In this document: piece by piece, positions 15,684-24,395 of the stretch
Position numbering within the stretch: position 1 is the first letter of the stretch
Layout of the letters: each line of letters starts with the position of its first letter
NCBI GenBank assembly: GCA_963697995.1
Contig: OY969110.1
Location: 1,178,001-1,242,000 of the forward strand
Direction: 5' to 3'
From: MFD00082-c5 sp963697995
Lineage (GTDB): Bacteria; Chlamydiota; Chlamydiia; Chlamydiales; JAJFMB01
DNA length: 64,000 nucleotides
Program-made: the position numbers and the translations under genes
The notes under the pieces: generated by a model
Told to the model about the DNA's origin: nothing
Database searches by the model: none
What the model saw: only the letters and a program-made list of their open reading frames with translations

Positions 15684-17255
15684 TTAAGCAGAAGAGCTAA
15701 AGCTCGTCGCGCTAATTGTTTTTTGGTTCTCGGTTTCTTCTGCTAAAGTATCAAAAATAAATGTTCCAAAACTTTGTGTGCCTTGTATATCTTGAGAAAA
15801 AGTGGTCTTTGATAAATCAAAAGCCTCGAGTAAATTATCGCATCCGGCACAAAATCCTGTGACATCGTTATTTTTTAACCCTATAAAAATTTCATCTTTA
15901 TGTAAATTAACTTTTGTCATTTCATCTGATGAAATTCGGCTTTTTTGGTCGGCCTCTTTCATATTTTGAGCAATTTCTTCTAGAGAATCCTTTACTTGAG
16001 CGAAAAAGTTTTCCTTAATTTTGTTGTCATCTATCGCATAAACTATCGAAGCTAAAAGAGCAAATTTAACAGTGTCTGCAACCATTTTGGTAGCATCTCC
16101 TTGAACTCCTGACACATTCGTGATGGTATTTGCGAGTAAACCCACGAGGTCTGAGGCTAGAAATCCTTTAGAGATATTGTCGAACAAGAAGGTTGTATAA
16201 GTTTTAGAGTCAGTATCGATTCCGTCTGGAACCGGGAAGATTCCCCCTTCAAGGGCTTTAACAGCTGAAAGAAGCGTAAAAGAGGTTAAGGCTAAGGTGT
16301 TTGAAAAAAGCGCTTGTTGTCCTAAAGTGGCTCCCGTTCCATTTAAAAGTCCTTCTGAAAAACCCTTTATTACGGGAAGGGTATTGGGACTTAAAAATCC
16401 AGAGGAGCTTTCATGTTTGCCCAAAGAGAATAGGGCAACATTTGTGTTTGTTAAGGCCGAGGCAAGGCCCACCCCAATTGAGAGAGAAAGAGTAGCCGTT
16501 TGAAGCTGATCGATGAACGTATTAATAAAGGGAATTCCCACATCTGACTTATTTGTAAGTTGTTGTTGTAAGTTCTCTGTTTGGAGCGCAAGTTGTGAAA
16601 TTTTTCCCGTAATTTGTTGGTTTCCAGCTTCAAGTTCCCCCACAATCTGGGTAAAAGAAGTGGTTAAAGGTTCAAGTTGATTTAAAATATTTAAGGTAGA
16701 GTCTTGCTGACCTACGGGAAGGCTTGAAACAAGGGAAAAGCCCATCTCTAAAATAGGTCCTCCCTCATTTGCCACACTTTTAATGGCCATATAGGGAAGA
16801 ATTGAGTTGTTTTGCGCTCTGTCGGCAAGAGGGGAGCCGGCTACGACATCTAAGCTTGCATTTTCGGCGGTGGCTAAAACCGATCCTAAAACATTGAGGG
16901 TTGTTGTCATTATTGGGTACAAAGGATTGTTTTTGGAGGCGGGGTCGTTTAAAAAAGCGATGATGCTCGGACTTAAAGCCCCTGACAAAATAGAGGTCGC
17001 TTCATCTAAAGTGGTGCTTTGATCAACTCCTTCTCCTGTCGTTCTAATTGGGGAGAAGCGGAAATCGATGGTGGGTTTGCTAGGATCCGGGTCTGTTTTT
17101 CGGTAATCTGGAAAAAGCTGGGCCACTGTGTAGAGTTCAGCTAATCGATTGTCTATGATTCCAAGCACATTTTTGGCATTTTGTTGGTCGACAAAGATAT
17201 CACTTGGCTTTTGTGTTGGTATGTAGCTAATTGTCGGAGGTATAGACATAGACAT
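15684..17255 (-). CDS. Probable T3SS translocator or secreted substrate, 523 aa
   Basis: The protein has several mildly hydrophobic helices in its middle (LSIGVGLASALTNTNVALFS, LALTSFTLLSAVKALEG, DLVGLLANTITN, KFALLASIVYAI) and no signal peptide. It starts 17 bp after a SycD/LcrH-type chaperone gene, the usual place for a translocator bound by that chaperone. The chlamydial equivalent would be a CopD-type protein, but I cannot align it with confidence. The N-terminus (MSMSIPPTISYIPT) is Ser/Thr/Ile-rich, as is common for T3SS signals. Confidence 0.55.
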   Translation of the reverse strand: MSMSIPPTISYIPTQKPSDIFVDQQNAKNVLGIIDNRLAELYTVAQLFPDYRKTDPDPSKPTIDFRFSPIRTTGEGVDQSTTLDEATSILSGALSPSIIAFLNDPASKNNPLYPIMTTTLNVLGSVLATAENASLDVVAGSPLADRAQNNSILPYMAIKSVANEGGPILEMGFSLVSSLPVGQQDSTLNILNQLEPLTTSFTQIVGELEAGNQQITGKISQLALQTENLQQQLTNKSDVGIPFINTFIDQLQTATLSLSIGVGLASALTNTNVALFSLGKHESSSGFLSPNTLPVIKGFSEGLLNGTGATLGQQALFSNTLALTSFTLLSAVKALEGGIFPVPDGIDTDSKTYTTFLFDNISKGFLASDLVGLLANTITNVSGVQGDATKMVADTVKFALLASIVYAIDDNKIKENFFAQVKDSLEEIAQNMKEADQKSRISSDEMTKVNLHKDEIFIGLKNNDVTGFCAGCDNLLEAFDLSKTTFSQDIQGTQSFGTFIFDTLAEETENQKTISATSFSSSA

Positions 17256-17272
17256 TTATAAGTGACTCCTCA

Positions 17273-17827
17273 TCAGCTTTTTGCTTTTTCCGGAAAAAGC
17301 CTTTCCTCTAAACACTGCATGTTCAGGTGAGCTCTTTCCATAAGTTGTTTATAAACCGGGTTTGTTAACGATTTTAAAATGCTTTCGGCGTAGGCAAGAT
17401 AAGCTTCTTCGTATTTTTTATGCTCTAAGGCAAGTTCAGCTCTATAGTAAGGAGGAATAGGGTCATTAGGGTCTAGTATCGCCCAGGTTGCAAACCCAAG
17501 AGCTGCCATTTCCGGATCTTTTTCTTCCTTGTAGCAGAAGGCTAAAGCTTTTGCGTATTTGACACTTGCAGGGTCCATCTCAAAAAGGAAGAGGAAAGCC
17601 ACTTCCGCATCTTTAAATTTACCCGCTTTAAATAGGCGGTAGGCGTATCCGTAAAGAAAGTCTAAAAGATCTTGGTCAATTTTAAACGCATTTTTTGGAG
17701 AGACTCCATCGCAGTAGATTTTTTTGAGTGCAACTCCCATCTCGCCCCTTTTCTCTTCGGGAAGATGGCTCATCTTCTCACTAATCACTTTATCGATCTC
17801 TTTTTCAATAACTGGGTCTTTAGGCAT
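17273..17827 (-). CDS. SycD/LcrH-type class II T3SS chaperone
   Basis: The 184-aa protein has the LcrH/SycD layout: an N-terminal helix, then three TPR units (about 45-150) with FLYGYAYRLFKAGKFKDAEV and DPNDPIPPYYRAELALEHKK, typical of the family. These chaperones bind and protect hydrophobic translocators before secretion. It lies between the CopB-type gene (22 bp upstream) and the 523-aa gene (17 bp downstream). A second chaperone of the same family sits upstream of CopB. Confidence 0.92.
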   Translation of the reverse strand: MPKDPVIEKEIDKVISEKMSHLPEEKRGEMGVALKKIYCDGVSPKNAFKIDQDLLDFLYGYAYRLFKAGKFKDAEVAFLFLFEMDPASVKYAKALAFCYKEEKDPEMAALGFATWAILDPNDPIPPYYRAELALEHKKYEEAYLAYAESILKSLTNPVYKQLMERAHLNMQCLEERLFPEKAKS

Positions 17828-17849
17828 GATAATGATCTCCTTTTGATTT

Positions 17850-19928
17850 TTAAGCCTGCCAAAACCGATCTAAGTTTTGTGATTTTAAGGCATTTTGGAA
17901 AAGACTTTGGACGGTTTGTAAGTCGTCGACTAAACCACTCGAGTTGGTCCCCCCACCACTAGAATTCGAAACAGCTCCTAAAAGAGCACTGACAATACTT
18001 GTAAAAACTTTATGGATTTCATCGACATAGGCACTTTCAGCCTGTATTTGTCCTGATGCTTTTTGAATTTCCATTTGACACTTATCAATATTGATTTGGA
18101 TAATTGAGCTTTGTACTTGGCAAGCACTTTGTAAAAGGGTTCCGGCCAGCATCAATCCGTTTCTTGCCTGAACGACTGAATCTTGCAGGCTGGTAAGTCC
18201 TGAGGAGTCTTTCGAGGAGACATTAACTGCAGCTTTCCCCCCTTTTGCAATATTGCCCTCTAATTTTTTAAGTACTTTGATCAGGTCAGCGAAAAAAGCA
18301 TCTGAATCATCAAGTGCTTTATTTAAAAGTACTCGTAGTTTAGCTAAAGGGTTAGAAATGTTTGACAATTTGAGGCTTGAAACTCTGCTAGCTCCTGCAC
18401 CTCCTGCACTGCTATTGCCTGACGATTGTTTAGAGGTATTTGTTGCAGCGTCCTCTTCAGCGTCCTCCATTGTAGCAAAATTGCCACACATCAGGGCTAT
18501 TGCTAAAACAGAAACCGCTGTCATGACGGCACCGAAGATAGGGTTCGGATCAACAGAATGCCAAAAGCCTGTGATATCTTGCCCGATGCCCCCATTTTCC
18601 AATGCAGGACCTAAGGCAATTGCCAGTGCTGATCCTCCTCCAAAGTAGCTACAAGCGGCAACTAAAGCGATAACCATAGCAAATTTTAAAGGGCCTGCGA
18701 TTTCTTTTTTTAGACTGCTGGCACTTCCAAGACCTACCTTAGAAAGGACATCCGCAACTACTCCTGCAATTCCTTCGGCTGCATCATCTATGCCTTTAAA
18801 TATTTGGTTCATTACCCCCCCGCCATTCATTTGCTGATCTATGGTAATGGCTGCAAACACAGTTAAGGCAATCGCCGCTCCCGTCATTGTTCCGGCTGTA
18901 CAAGCAATCATGATAGCTGCAGCAACGATAGTACAGATTTGGATAATTTTAGAAAGTGCTTTAGCTTTTAATTCTTTAGCAATTGCATCTATTTCTTTTA
19001 CTATTTCATAGGCTTGGTTTGCCAGTTTATCTTTAGCTGTTTCGTAGTCAGCTTTTGAAAAAAGACCCGCATTTTTTTGATTTAAGTTGATCTGACTGCT
19101 CAAAAAAGCTGAGGCGTTTGCGACGGCTAACCCAATCTGGGAAAGAAGACTTAATGTCGATTTGTCTGATTTTGGCACCAAAACTTTTGCCTGTTCGATC
19201 ATCGAGGCATTTTCATGCATAACACTTAAGGAATTAGTTGATAGAACGATATTGCTAAGGGCAGGAAAACTAACGCCTCCAACCTGTTGGACGGGTGTTG
19301 GAGGGGCTTGACTTGCTAAATTCTGAACGTTTGTAAGGATTGTTGAAATGTTTAAGTTGTTTAAGTCTGGCATTTGAGTATCTTCAAAACCTTGCCCAGC
19401 AGAATAGTAGGCTGAAAGTATGGTGTCGTAATCGTTTATAATCTGTTGTTGAGGAGCTCCCGCGGGTAAATTTTGTTCGATGTAGGTTAAAAGAGTTTGC
19501 TGAAAGACTTGATTTGTATGAACCTCTTCGTCTAGCTGGGATAAAATAGTCATGTCTTGAGAGGTGAGGGGAGGACTTGCCCTTACCCCTGTTGAAAGAG
19601 CATTATTGATGGCTTCTAAATCTGAGGCTGGAAGAGGAGGATTTGCGTTTATTATCGAGTTTAGTGAGTATTGAGCTTCATCTGAGTTAACTTGTTGCGG
19701 AATGATCACGACATTATCGACGATTACGGGAGGGGTGATACTTGGATTGTTGATGTCGCTCATATAAGCTGGGGGAGTGGTTCCATTTGATTCTCCGCTG
19801 CTGATAGAGCTTGGAGTGCCGCCAACCCCTGGCGATGTTAGAGTCGTGTAATCGCTTGGTATTGAGGTGGGAGTCCAATAGCTCCATTGTCCCGTTTGCT
19901 GCTGTGAAACACTAGGAGGGGTTCCCAT
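17850..19928 (-). CDS. copB: Major T3SS translocator, CopB/SctE (SseC) type
   Basis: The 692-aa protein has a Pro/Ser/Thr-rich N-terminal third, a coiled-coil region (about 285-320) and a central hydrophobic block (about 320-480) with three probable membrane helices: IVAAAIMIACTAGTMTG, KFAMVIALVAACSYFGG and AVMTAVSVLAIALMCG. A helical C-terminus follows. This fits the SseC/YopB/CopB translocator family, which inserts in the host membrane as a pore. It overlaps the upstream LcrH gene by 17 bp and has a strong Shine-Dalgarno inside it, so the two are translationally coupled. It is larger than CopB of Chlamydia as I recall it. Confidence 0.82.
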   Translation of the reverse strand: MGTPPSVSQQQTGQWSYWTPTSIPSDYTTLTSPGVGGTPSSISSGESNGTTPPAYMSDINNPSITPPVIVDNVVIIPQQVNSDEAQYSLNSIINANPPLPASDLEAINNALSTGVRASPPLTSQDMTILSQLDEEVHTNQVFQQTLLTYIEQNLPAGAPQQQIINDYDTILSAYYSAGQGFEDTQMPDLNNLNISTILTNVQNLASQAPPTPVQQVGGVSFPALSNIVLSTNSLSVMHENASMIEQAKVLVPKSDKSTLSLLSQIGLAVANASAFLSSQINLNQKNAGLFSKADYETAKDKLANQAYEIVKEIDAIAKELKAKALSKIIQICTIVAAAIMIACTAGTMTGAAIALTVFAAITIDQQMNGGGVMNQIFKGIDDAAEGIAGVVADVLSKVGLGSASSLKKEIAGPLKFAMVIALVAACSYFGGGSALAIALGPALENGGIGQDITGFWHSVDPNPIFGAVMTAVSVLAIALMCGNFATMEDAEEDAATNTSKQSSGNSSAGGAGASRVSSLKLSNISNPLAKLRVLLNKALDDSDAFFADLIKVLKKLEGNIAKGGKAAVNVSSKDSSGLTSLQDSVVQARNGLMLAGTLLQSACQVQSSIIQINIDKCQMEIQKASGQIQAESAYVDEIHKVFTSIVSALLGAVSNSSGGGTNSSGLVDDLQTVQSLFQNALKSQNLDRFWQA

Positions 19929-20478
19929 CTTTAACCTCCTTTTTACTCTCTTCTAAAAGCCGTTTGATTGTTTGTTGAGTTTGTTCAAGACGGGAAGCAA
20001 TCGTTGCAAACTCTTCATATTTTTTAGCTCTATTTAGAGCCGTTTGCGAGGCAAGGAGCGCCGATGTGTAATCCTTCATTTGCATATAGCAGTCGGTCGC
20101 GTGGTAGTAGGGAATGGGATTTTTAGGATCGAGAGCACTGCAAAGAGCGTAAAGTTCTGTGGCATTATCAAACTCTTTGATCATGTGAAAGCAAGCTGCA
20201 AGTCCCATCAGGTATTTAGGTTCTGTTGAATCTAACATGATGAGATAGCGAAAGATATGCATCGCTTCTTGATATTTTCCCGTGTTGTAGAGGCGATAGG
20301 CTTGCCCGTAAATCCCTTCGACCATTGTTTGATTCATTCGAAGCAAATCTTTTGGCTTAACTGCCTGTTTAAAGAGATTGTTTTCAACCTTTTTTTGACG
20401 AGAAGAGACCTCCTCACCCAACTTTTTTCCAAGATCCTCGCTAGCCTCTGTTGCTGTTTTGGCGTTGATATTTTCCAT
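19912..20478 (-). CDS. SycD/LcrH-type class II T3SS chaperone
   Basis: The 188-aa protein is a TPR chaperone of the SycD/LcrH family, with IYGQAYRLYNTGKYQEAMHI and DPKNPIPYYHATDCYMQMKD. It is clearly related to the chaperone at 17273 but not identical. Its 3' end overlaps the CopB start by 17 bp, which points to CopB as client. It follows the 765-aa gene after 21 bp. Paired LcrH chaperones are known in chlamydiae, but there usually in two separate operons. Confidence 0.92.
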   Translation of the reverse strand: MENINAKTATEASEDLGKKLGEEVSSRQKKVENNLFKQAVKPKDLLRMNQTMVEGIYGQAYRLYNTGKYQEAMHIFRYLIMLDSTEPKYLMGLAACFHMIKEFDNATELYALCSALDPKNPIPYYHATDCYMQMKDYTSALLASQTALNRAKKYEEFATIASRLEQTQQTIKRLLEESKKEVKDGNPS

Positions 20479-20499
20479 AATTCCCCTTAAAAAACGGTT

Positions 20500-22797
20500 T
20501 TAACTGTTACTAAACATTGTAGATAGTATAGTGCTTAATTCTTGAATAATTGCCGTTACAAGGTCTGTTTGTTGTGTGACGGCATCGTTTGTTTGGTTGA
20601 TGTTTGATTCTAGAGCTTTAGCCTGGTCACTTGTGATTTGTTGGTTTGCAGTTGCAGCTTGTTGGTAAGAGGAGTTAGCAGTGTTCAACTCACTTCTGTA
20701 ATCTTGGTTTGTAGTGCTACTTCCACTGTCTGCTTTACTAATATTTGAGTCGACACTCGTGTCACCCACTAAGAAGACGTGGATCTGATTGATCTTGTCG
20801 GTGTAGGCCTGTTGAACTTTGGTGTAAAGGTTCAAAACGTTAGCTTGAGAGGCAGCGACACTTTGTAAAACACCCACAAATGAAGAAGCTAGAGCAAAAA
20901 TTTGGTTCAAGATGAGAGCTTTTTGAGCATTCATAGGAGCAAGTGTTGTTTTGTCGGGGAAGATTTGTCCAATTCCTGAGAGATAATTGCTAAAACCTGC
21001 TGCGCTTTGAGCGGGGATGAAGTAGCCGTTTGTCGAGATCTGCTGATTTGCATAAGCTGCAACAGCTTTTTGGAAAGCAGGGTCAGTTGCATCTAAAGCA
21101 ACAAGTCTATCGTAGTTAGTCACGATCGCATTGTAGTTAGTTAAAGCTGTTTGATAGGCAGCTTCAGCTGTATTATAGGTTGTAAGAGCTGAGTTATACT
21201 GGTTTGTGGCAGAAACATAAGCGTTGTAAACAGATTGGTTAAAGCCCGATACTGATGTATCTCCTCCACTACCTGTAAATTCAGTCTGACCTGCTTGACG
21301 AGGATTTCGGTACACGTATCCCAAAGCTTGAAGGTCAGCTATTTGGGCTGATGAAAGGCCGGAAGTCGCTTGGAGCCACCCTTGTATCGTTGAGAGGCTG
21401 ACAGTGCCCCCCGTTCCACCAGATACAGAGGAAAAATCCACATTGTATTGATTGGGGTTTGGTTGGCTAACTGTTGGGGGGGTAGGTGCTGCAGGTATGG
21501 TGGGTGGTTGGAGGTAGGTCGTATTGTAGGCGATAACAGCTGCATTATAATTATTATTAGCCGTTGTGTAAGCATTTAGGTAAGCATTTCTTGCATTGTC
21601 AAATGCTGTGACGTAGTTCTGATATTGAACATAAGCATCTATTGGCACGTTAAGATAGTGTTGCAAAGCCGTAAGATCAGTTGTGTAGCCTGCATTATAT
21701 ACTGCAGCTGCGCTAAATACCACGTTCCCATTATTGTCGATGGTGAAGCCTGCTGGAAGAATGTATTGATGGGTTGCAGGGTTGACGGGGATACTACCTC
21801 CATCGTCTTCAATTAGATAGAGGGGAATTGAGACGTTGTAGGCTGAGCTATTTGGGTCTGGATTTTGTCCTGCGGCAACTGCAGTCTGGTAAGCACTGAG
21901 GGCATTATTGAATTGAGTATTGCTATAACTTAAAGAAAGTAGATTTGGGGGAGCAACGTTGTTATTTTCACTTTCCCAGATCGATGTAGCGCTTTGGCCG
22001 TTTTGCCAAGCTTCAGCTGCATTGATGACGTTTCCGCTCAAATCGGTGATATCGTAAGCTGAACTTGTGATGTCTGGGAGCGTTAGAACAGGAAGTGTCA
22101 ATGTTGATGCTGGTGGCAAAGGATTTTGAGAAAAGTAGATTTGTTGGTAAGAGAGGGAGGGGGGGCTTGTGGAAGTGCCCTGATTGATTGTTATTGGAGA
22201 GGAGCTATATTGAAGCCAATTCTGAAAGAAACTGTCTGCTGTAACTGGGGAAGGTCCTGGATAATTTTGAAGGAAATTGGCAAAGGCTGCCTCAAATTGC
22301 GATTGAATTTGAGCGGTCGTAAAGGGAGGAGAGATATTGTTAAGGCCAGACGTGGCGGCGTATTGGGCTGAAAAGGCAGCTAAAAGCCCCGCTTGGTTAT
22401 CTTGAACCACTTGACCTTGTGCGTTAGTGAAGTTACTGATCGCATCGGTTACAAATTGATTCCAGGTTGAGACGGCAGCTGAGGGGAGTGGGGGAGGGCC
22501 TGGTGTAACGGAATTTGGTGAGTTTGTGGCAATGCTTAAATTGTTGTTACCATTTAAATAATCGACAAGAGGAGCGAATTCATCAGCGGTGTTATCCCAC
22601 GAAAATTCATAGTTTTCGTCAGTTCCTAAATTATATCCAAGCGCCGCTGCCATGGCTTGTGTCATTCCTGAAACCGTTACAGGAGCTGAGGTCCCCTGGT
22701 TAATAATTATTGATCCAGGGATCGAAAGAGGGGTCAAATTTTGCACCGCTTGGTTGTAATTTTGAATTATCTGTGTTTCAGTTAATGGTGAAGTCAT
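20500..22797 (-). CDS. Large Asn/Gln/Ser/Thr-rich protein of the translocator operon, 765 aa
   Basis: I do not recognise the family with certainty. There is no signal peptide. The protein is rich in Asn, Gln, Thr, Ala and Tyr, with helical stretches built around YNTAEAAYQTALTNYNA-like segments (about 390-440 and 525-570). The C-terminal 140 residues (ALESNINQTNDAVTQQTDLV... ILSTMFSNS) are amphipathic and coiled-coil-like. It lies 21 bp upstream of the LcrH/CopB pair and is probably exported by the T3SS. The C-terminus recalls the chlamydial DUF582 effectors (CT620/CT711 group), but this is an impression only. Confidence 0.65.
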   Translation of the reverse strand: MTSPLTETQIIQNYNQAVQNLTPLSIPGSIIINQGTSAPVTVSGMTQAMAAALGYNLGTDENYEFSWDNTADEFAPLVDYLNGNNNLSIATNSPNSVTPGPPPLPSAAVSTWNQFVTDAISNFTNAQGQVVQDNQAGLLAAFSAQYAATSGLNNISPPFTTAQIQSQFEAAFANFLQNYPGPSPVTADSFFQNWLQYSSSPITINQGTSTSPPSLSYQQIYFSQNPLPPASTLTLPVLTLPDITSSAYDITDLSGNVINAAEAWQNGQSATSIWESENNNVAPPNLLSLSYSNTQFNNALSAYQTAVAAGQNPDPNSSAYNVSIPLYLIEDDGGSIPVNPATHQYILPAGFTIDNNGNVVFSAAAVYNAGYTTDLTALQHYLNVPIDAYVQYQNYVTAFDNARNAYLNAYTTANNNYNAAVIAYNTTYLQPPTIPAAPTPPTVSQPNPNQYNVDFSSVSGGTGGTVSLSTIQGWLQATSGLSSAQIADLQALGYVYRNPRQAGQTEFTGSGGDTSVSGFNQSVYNAYVSATNQYNSALTTYNTAEAAYQTALTNYNAIVTNYDRLVALDATDPAFQKAVAAYANQQISTNGYFIPAQSAAGFSNYLSGIGQIFPDKTTLAPMNAQKALILNQIFALASSFVGVLQSVAASQANVLNLYTKVQQAYTDKINQIHVFLVGDTSVDSNISKADSGSSTTNQDYRSELNTANSSYQQAATANQQITSDQAKALESNINQTNDAVTQQTDLVTAIIQELSTILSTMFSNS

Positions 22798-22833
22798 AAT
22801 AAACTCCTAAATTATAATTTAAATCCGCTTACC

Positions 22834-24156
22834 CTATTGGGAGATATGCTGCGCAATTTGGTTAATATCTGTTGTTAAATTTTGTAAAATAGATGATGCG
22901 GATTGGTAAAATTCTTGGAACACGTACAAAAAGTTTTGCACGTTGTTCTTTTCTGTATCGTTAAAGTTTTCACCTGCCGTGATGGCATTTGTAATATTTT
23001 GTTGAATTTGGTCGACGTTTGTTAAATTAGGATTCGGGTTCAAGGTAACAGTTCCGACTCCATTTTGGTTAAAAGTCAAAGTGTTGCCATCTGCAAGCCA
23101 TTGATAAGCATTTCCTGCGTCTAGATAGGTGCTGATATTACTTCTTACAACTTTTAGCTGGGTTAAAAGAGAGTAGGCGCCAGCTGAGTTTCCAGCAGCT
23201 GATGTAAGGATGGAGATTTCAGTATTTAAGCTTAATCTTAAGTTACTTAAGGCTTGTGAGAAGGTTAAGCTGCTTTGGAAGGGAGAGTTTGATTTTAGAG
23301 TAAGCGCGATTGGTTGGTTAAAGTAGGCACTTGCAGCTGTTTTATAGGCGTTAATAAAGCTTGTAGCACCGGTGTTTTGAGCGTAGTTAAACTGTGAGCT
23401 AAAACTTGCAAAAGCTGCGACGTCAAGCGAGTTGTGTAAGTCTTGAACATTTTGCAGGGTGGTAAGTGCATTTTGAGTGACTTGGAGCGCTTGTTGTAGG
23501 CTAGAGAGCTGATTGGATAACATGTTATTGGCCGTTTGAACGTAATCGAGCTCGACAAGAGCTTGAACGGAGTGGGTGGCAAAACCGGCAGCTGTGATAC
23601 TACTTGAAACCGCTTGAGAGATAGTAGGTGTCAGGGTTGCAAAGTCAAACCAGTTTTGTAATTGGTTGCTGTTCATGCTAACAACTGGAGCTTGACCTGA
23701 GCCTGTTGGGCTGATTTGGAAATTGATCCCGACGTTTTGCATCGAAACAATTATAGTATTAAGTCCAGTGATCATGTCATTGGTGAGGTAATTTGTTTGA
23801 TTTCCTTCTGAGGGATCGTTAGCATTGATGGGCCCTGAAATTCCATTTTGTGCCAAATTGATAAGGTCTGTTAAGGCGTAAGCAATACTGCCAGAAGCGC
23901 TTGGGTCTGTGAGGGCTGCAAGTTGTGCTTGTGTTAAGGTAGTTGGCGTTTGACCACTTGGAGGGTTCGTAAGATTGAGGTATTGCTCAAGTATTTGCAT
24001 ATCAGCTGCGTACTCATTGGCAACTGCAGTGCTTGTTGTCTCTAAAGCACTTGGAATCGTAACTGAAGGACCTCCCGTTCCTGAACTTCCAACGAGAGTG
24101 CTTTGAGCCATTCCAATTGCTATTATCTGACTTGGTGTAAGTGTGCTACTGCTCAT
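22834..24156 (-). CDS. Asn/Gln/Ser/Thr-rich protein of the translocator operon, 440 aa
   Basis: The protein has the same composition as its neighbours at 20500 and 24396: few charged residues, many Asn, Gln, Ser, Thr and Ala, and no signal peptide. A helical region at about 200-250 (QTANNMLSNQLSSLQQALQV) and a C-terminal helix (SASSILQNLTTDINQIAQHI) look coiled-coil-like. It lies 36 bp upstream of the 765-aa gene. The 239-bp gap before it (24157-24395) is very AT-rich and could hold a promoter. It is probably a T3SS substrate or translocon accessory; this is inferred from context. Confidence 0.62.
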   Translation of the reverse strand: MSSSTLTPSQIIAIGMAQSTLVGSSGTGGPSVTIPSALETTSTAVANEYAADMQILEQYLNLTNPPSGQTPTTLTQAQLAALTDPSASGSIAYALTDLINLAQNGISGPINANDPSEGNQTNYLTNDMITGLNTIIVSMQNVGINFQISPTGSGQAPVVSMNSNQLQNWFDFATLTPTISQAVSSSITAAGFATHSVQALVELDYVQTANNMLSNQLSSLQQALQVTQNALTTLQNVQDLHNSLDVAAFASFSSQFNYAQNTGATSFINAYKTAASAYFNQPIALTLKSNSPFQSSLTFSQALSNLRLSLNTEISILTSAAGNSAGAYSLLTQLKVVRSNISTYLDAGNAYQWLADGNTLTFNQNGVGTVTLNPNPNLTNVDQIQQNITNAITAGENFNDTEKNNVQNFLYVFQEFYQSASSILQNLTTDINQIAQHISQ

Positions 24157-24395
24157 AAATCAACTCCTTTAATAAACAAACATCTACTAACATTATACTA
24201 TAAAACAATTTAATATACAAATAACGATAACTTTATATTAACTTAATATTGATGTTTATTTCAGTTTCTATTGAAAATAAAAAGTCGGCCCTGAAAAAGT
24301 AAGGGTTCCTTGAGAAAAATTTGGAGTTAACATCGATTTAATTTATTATGAAAAATAATTAAAAATTAACTCTAAATTAATATTAAAATGAATTC

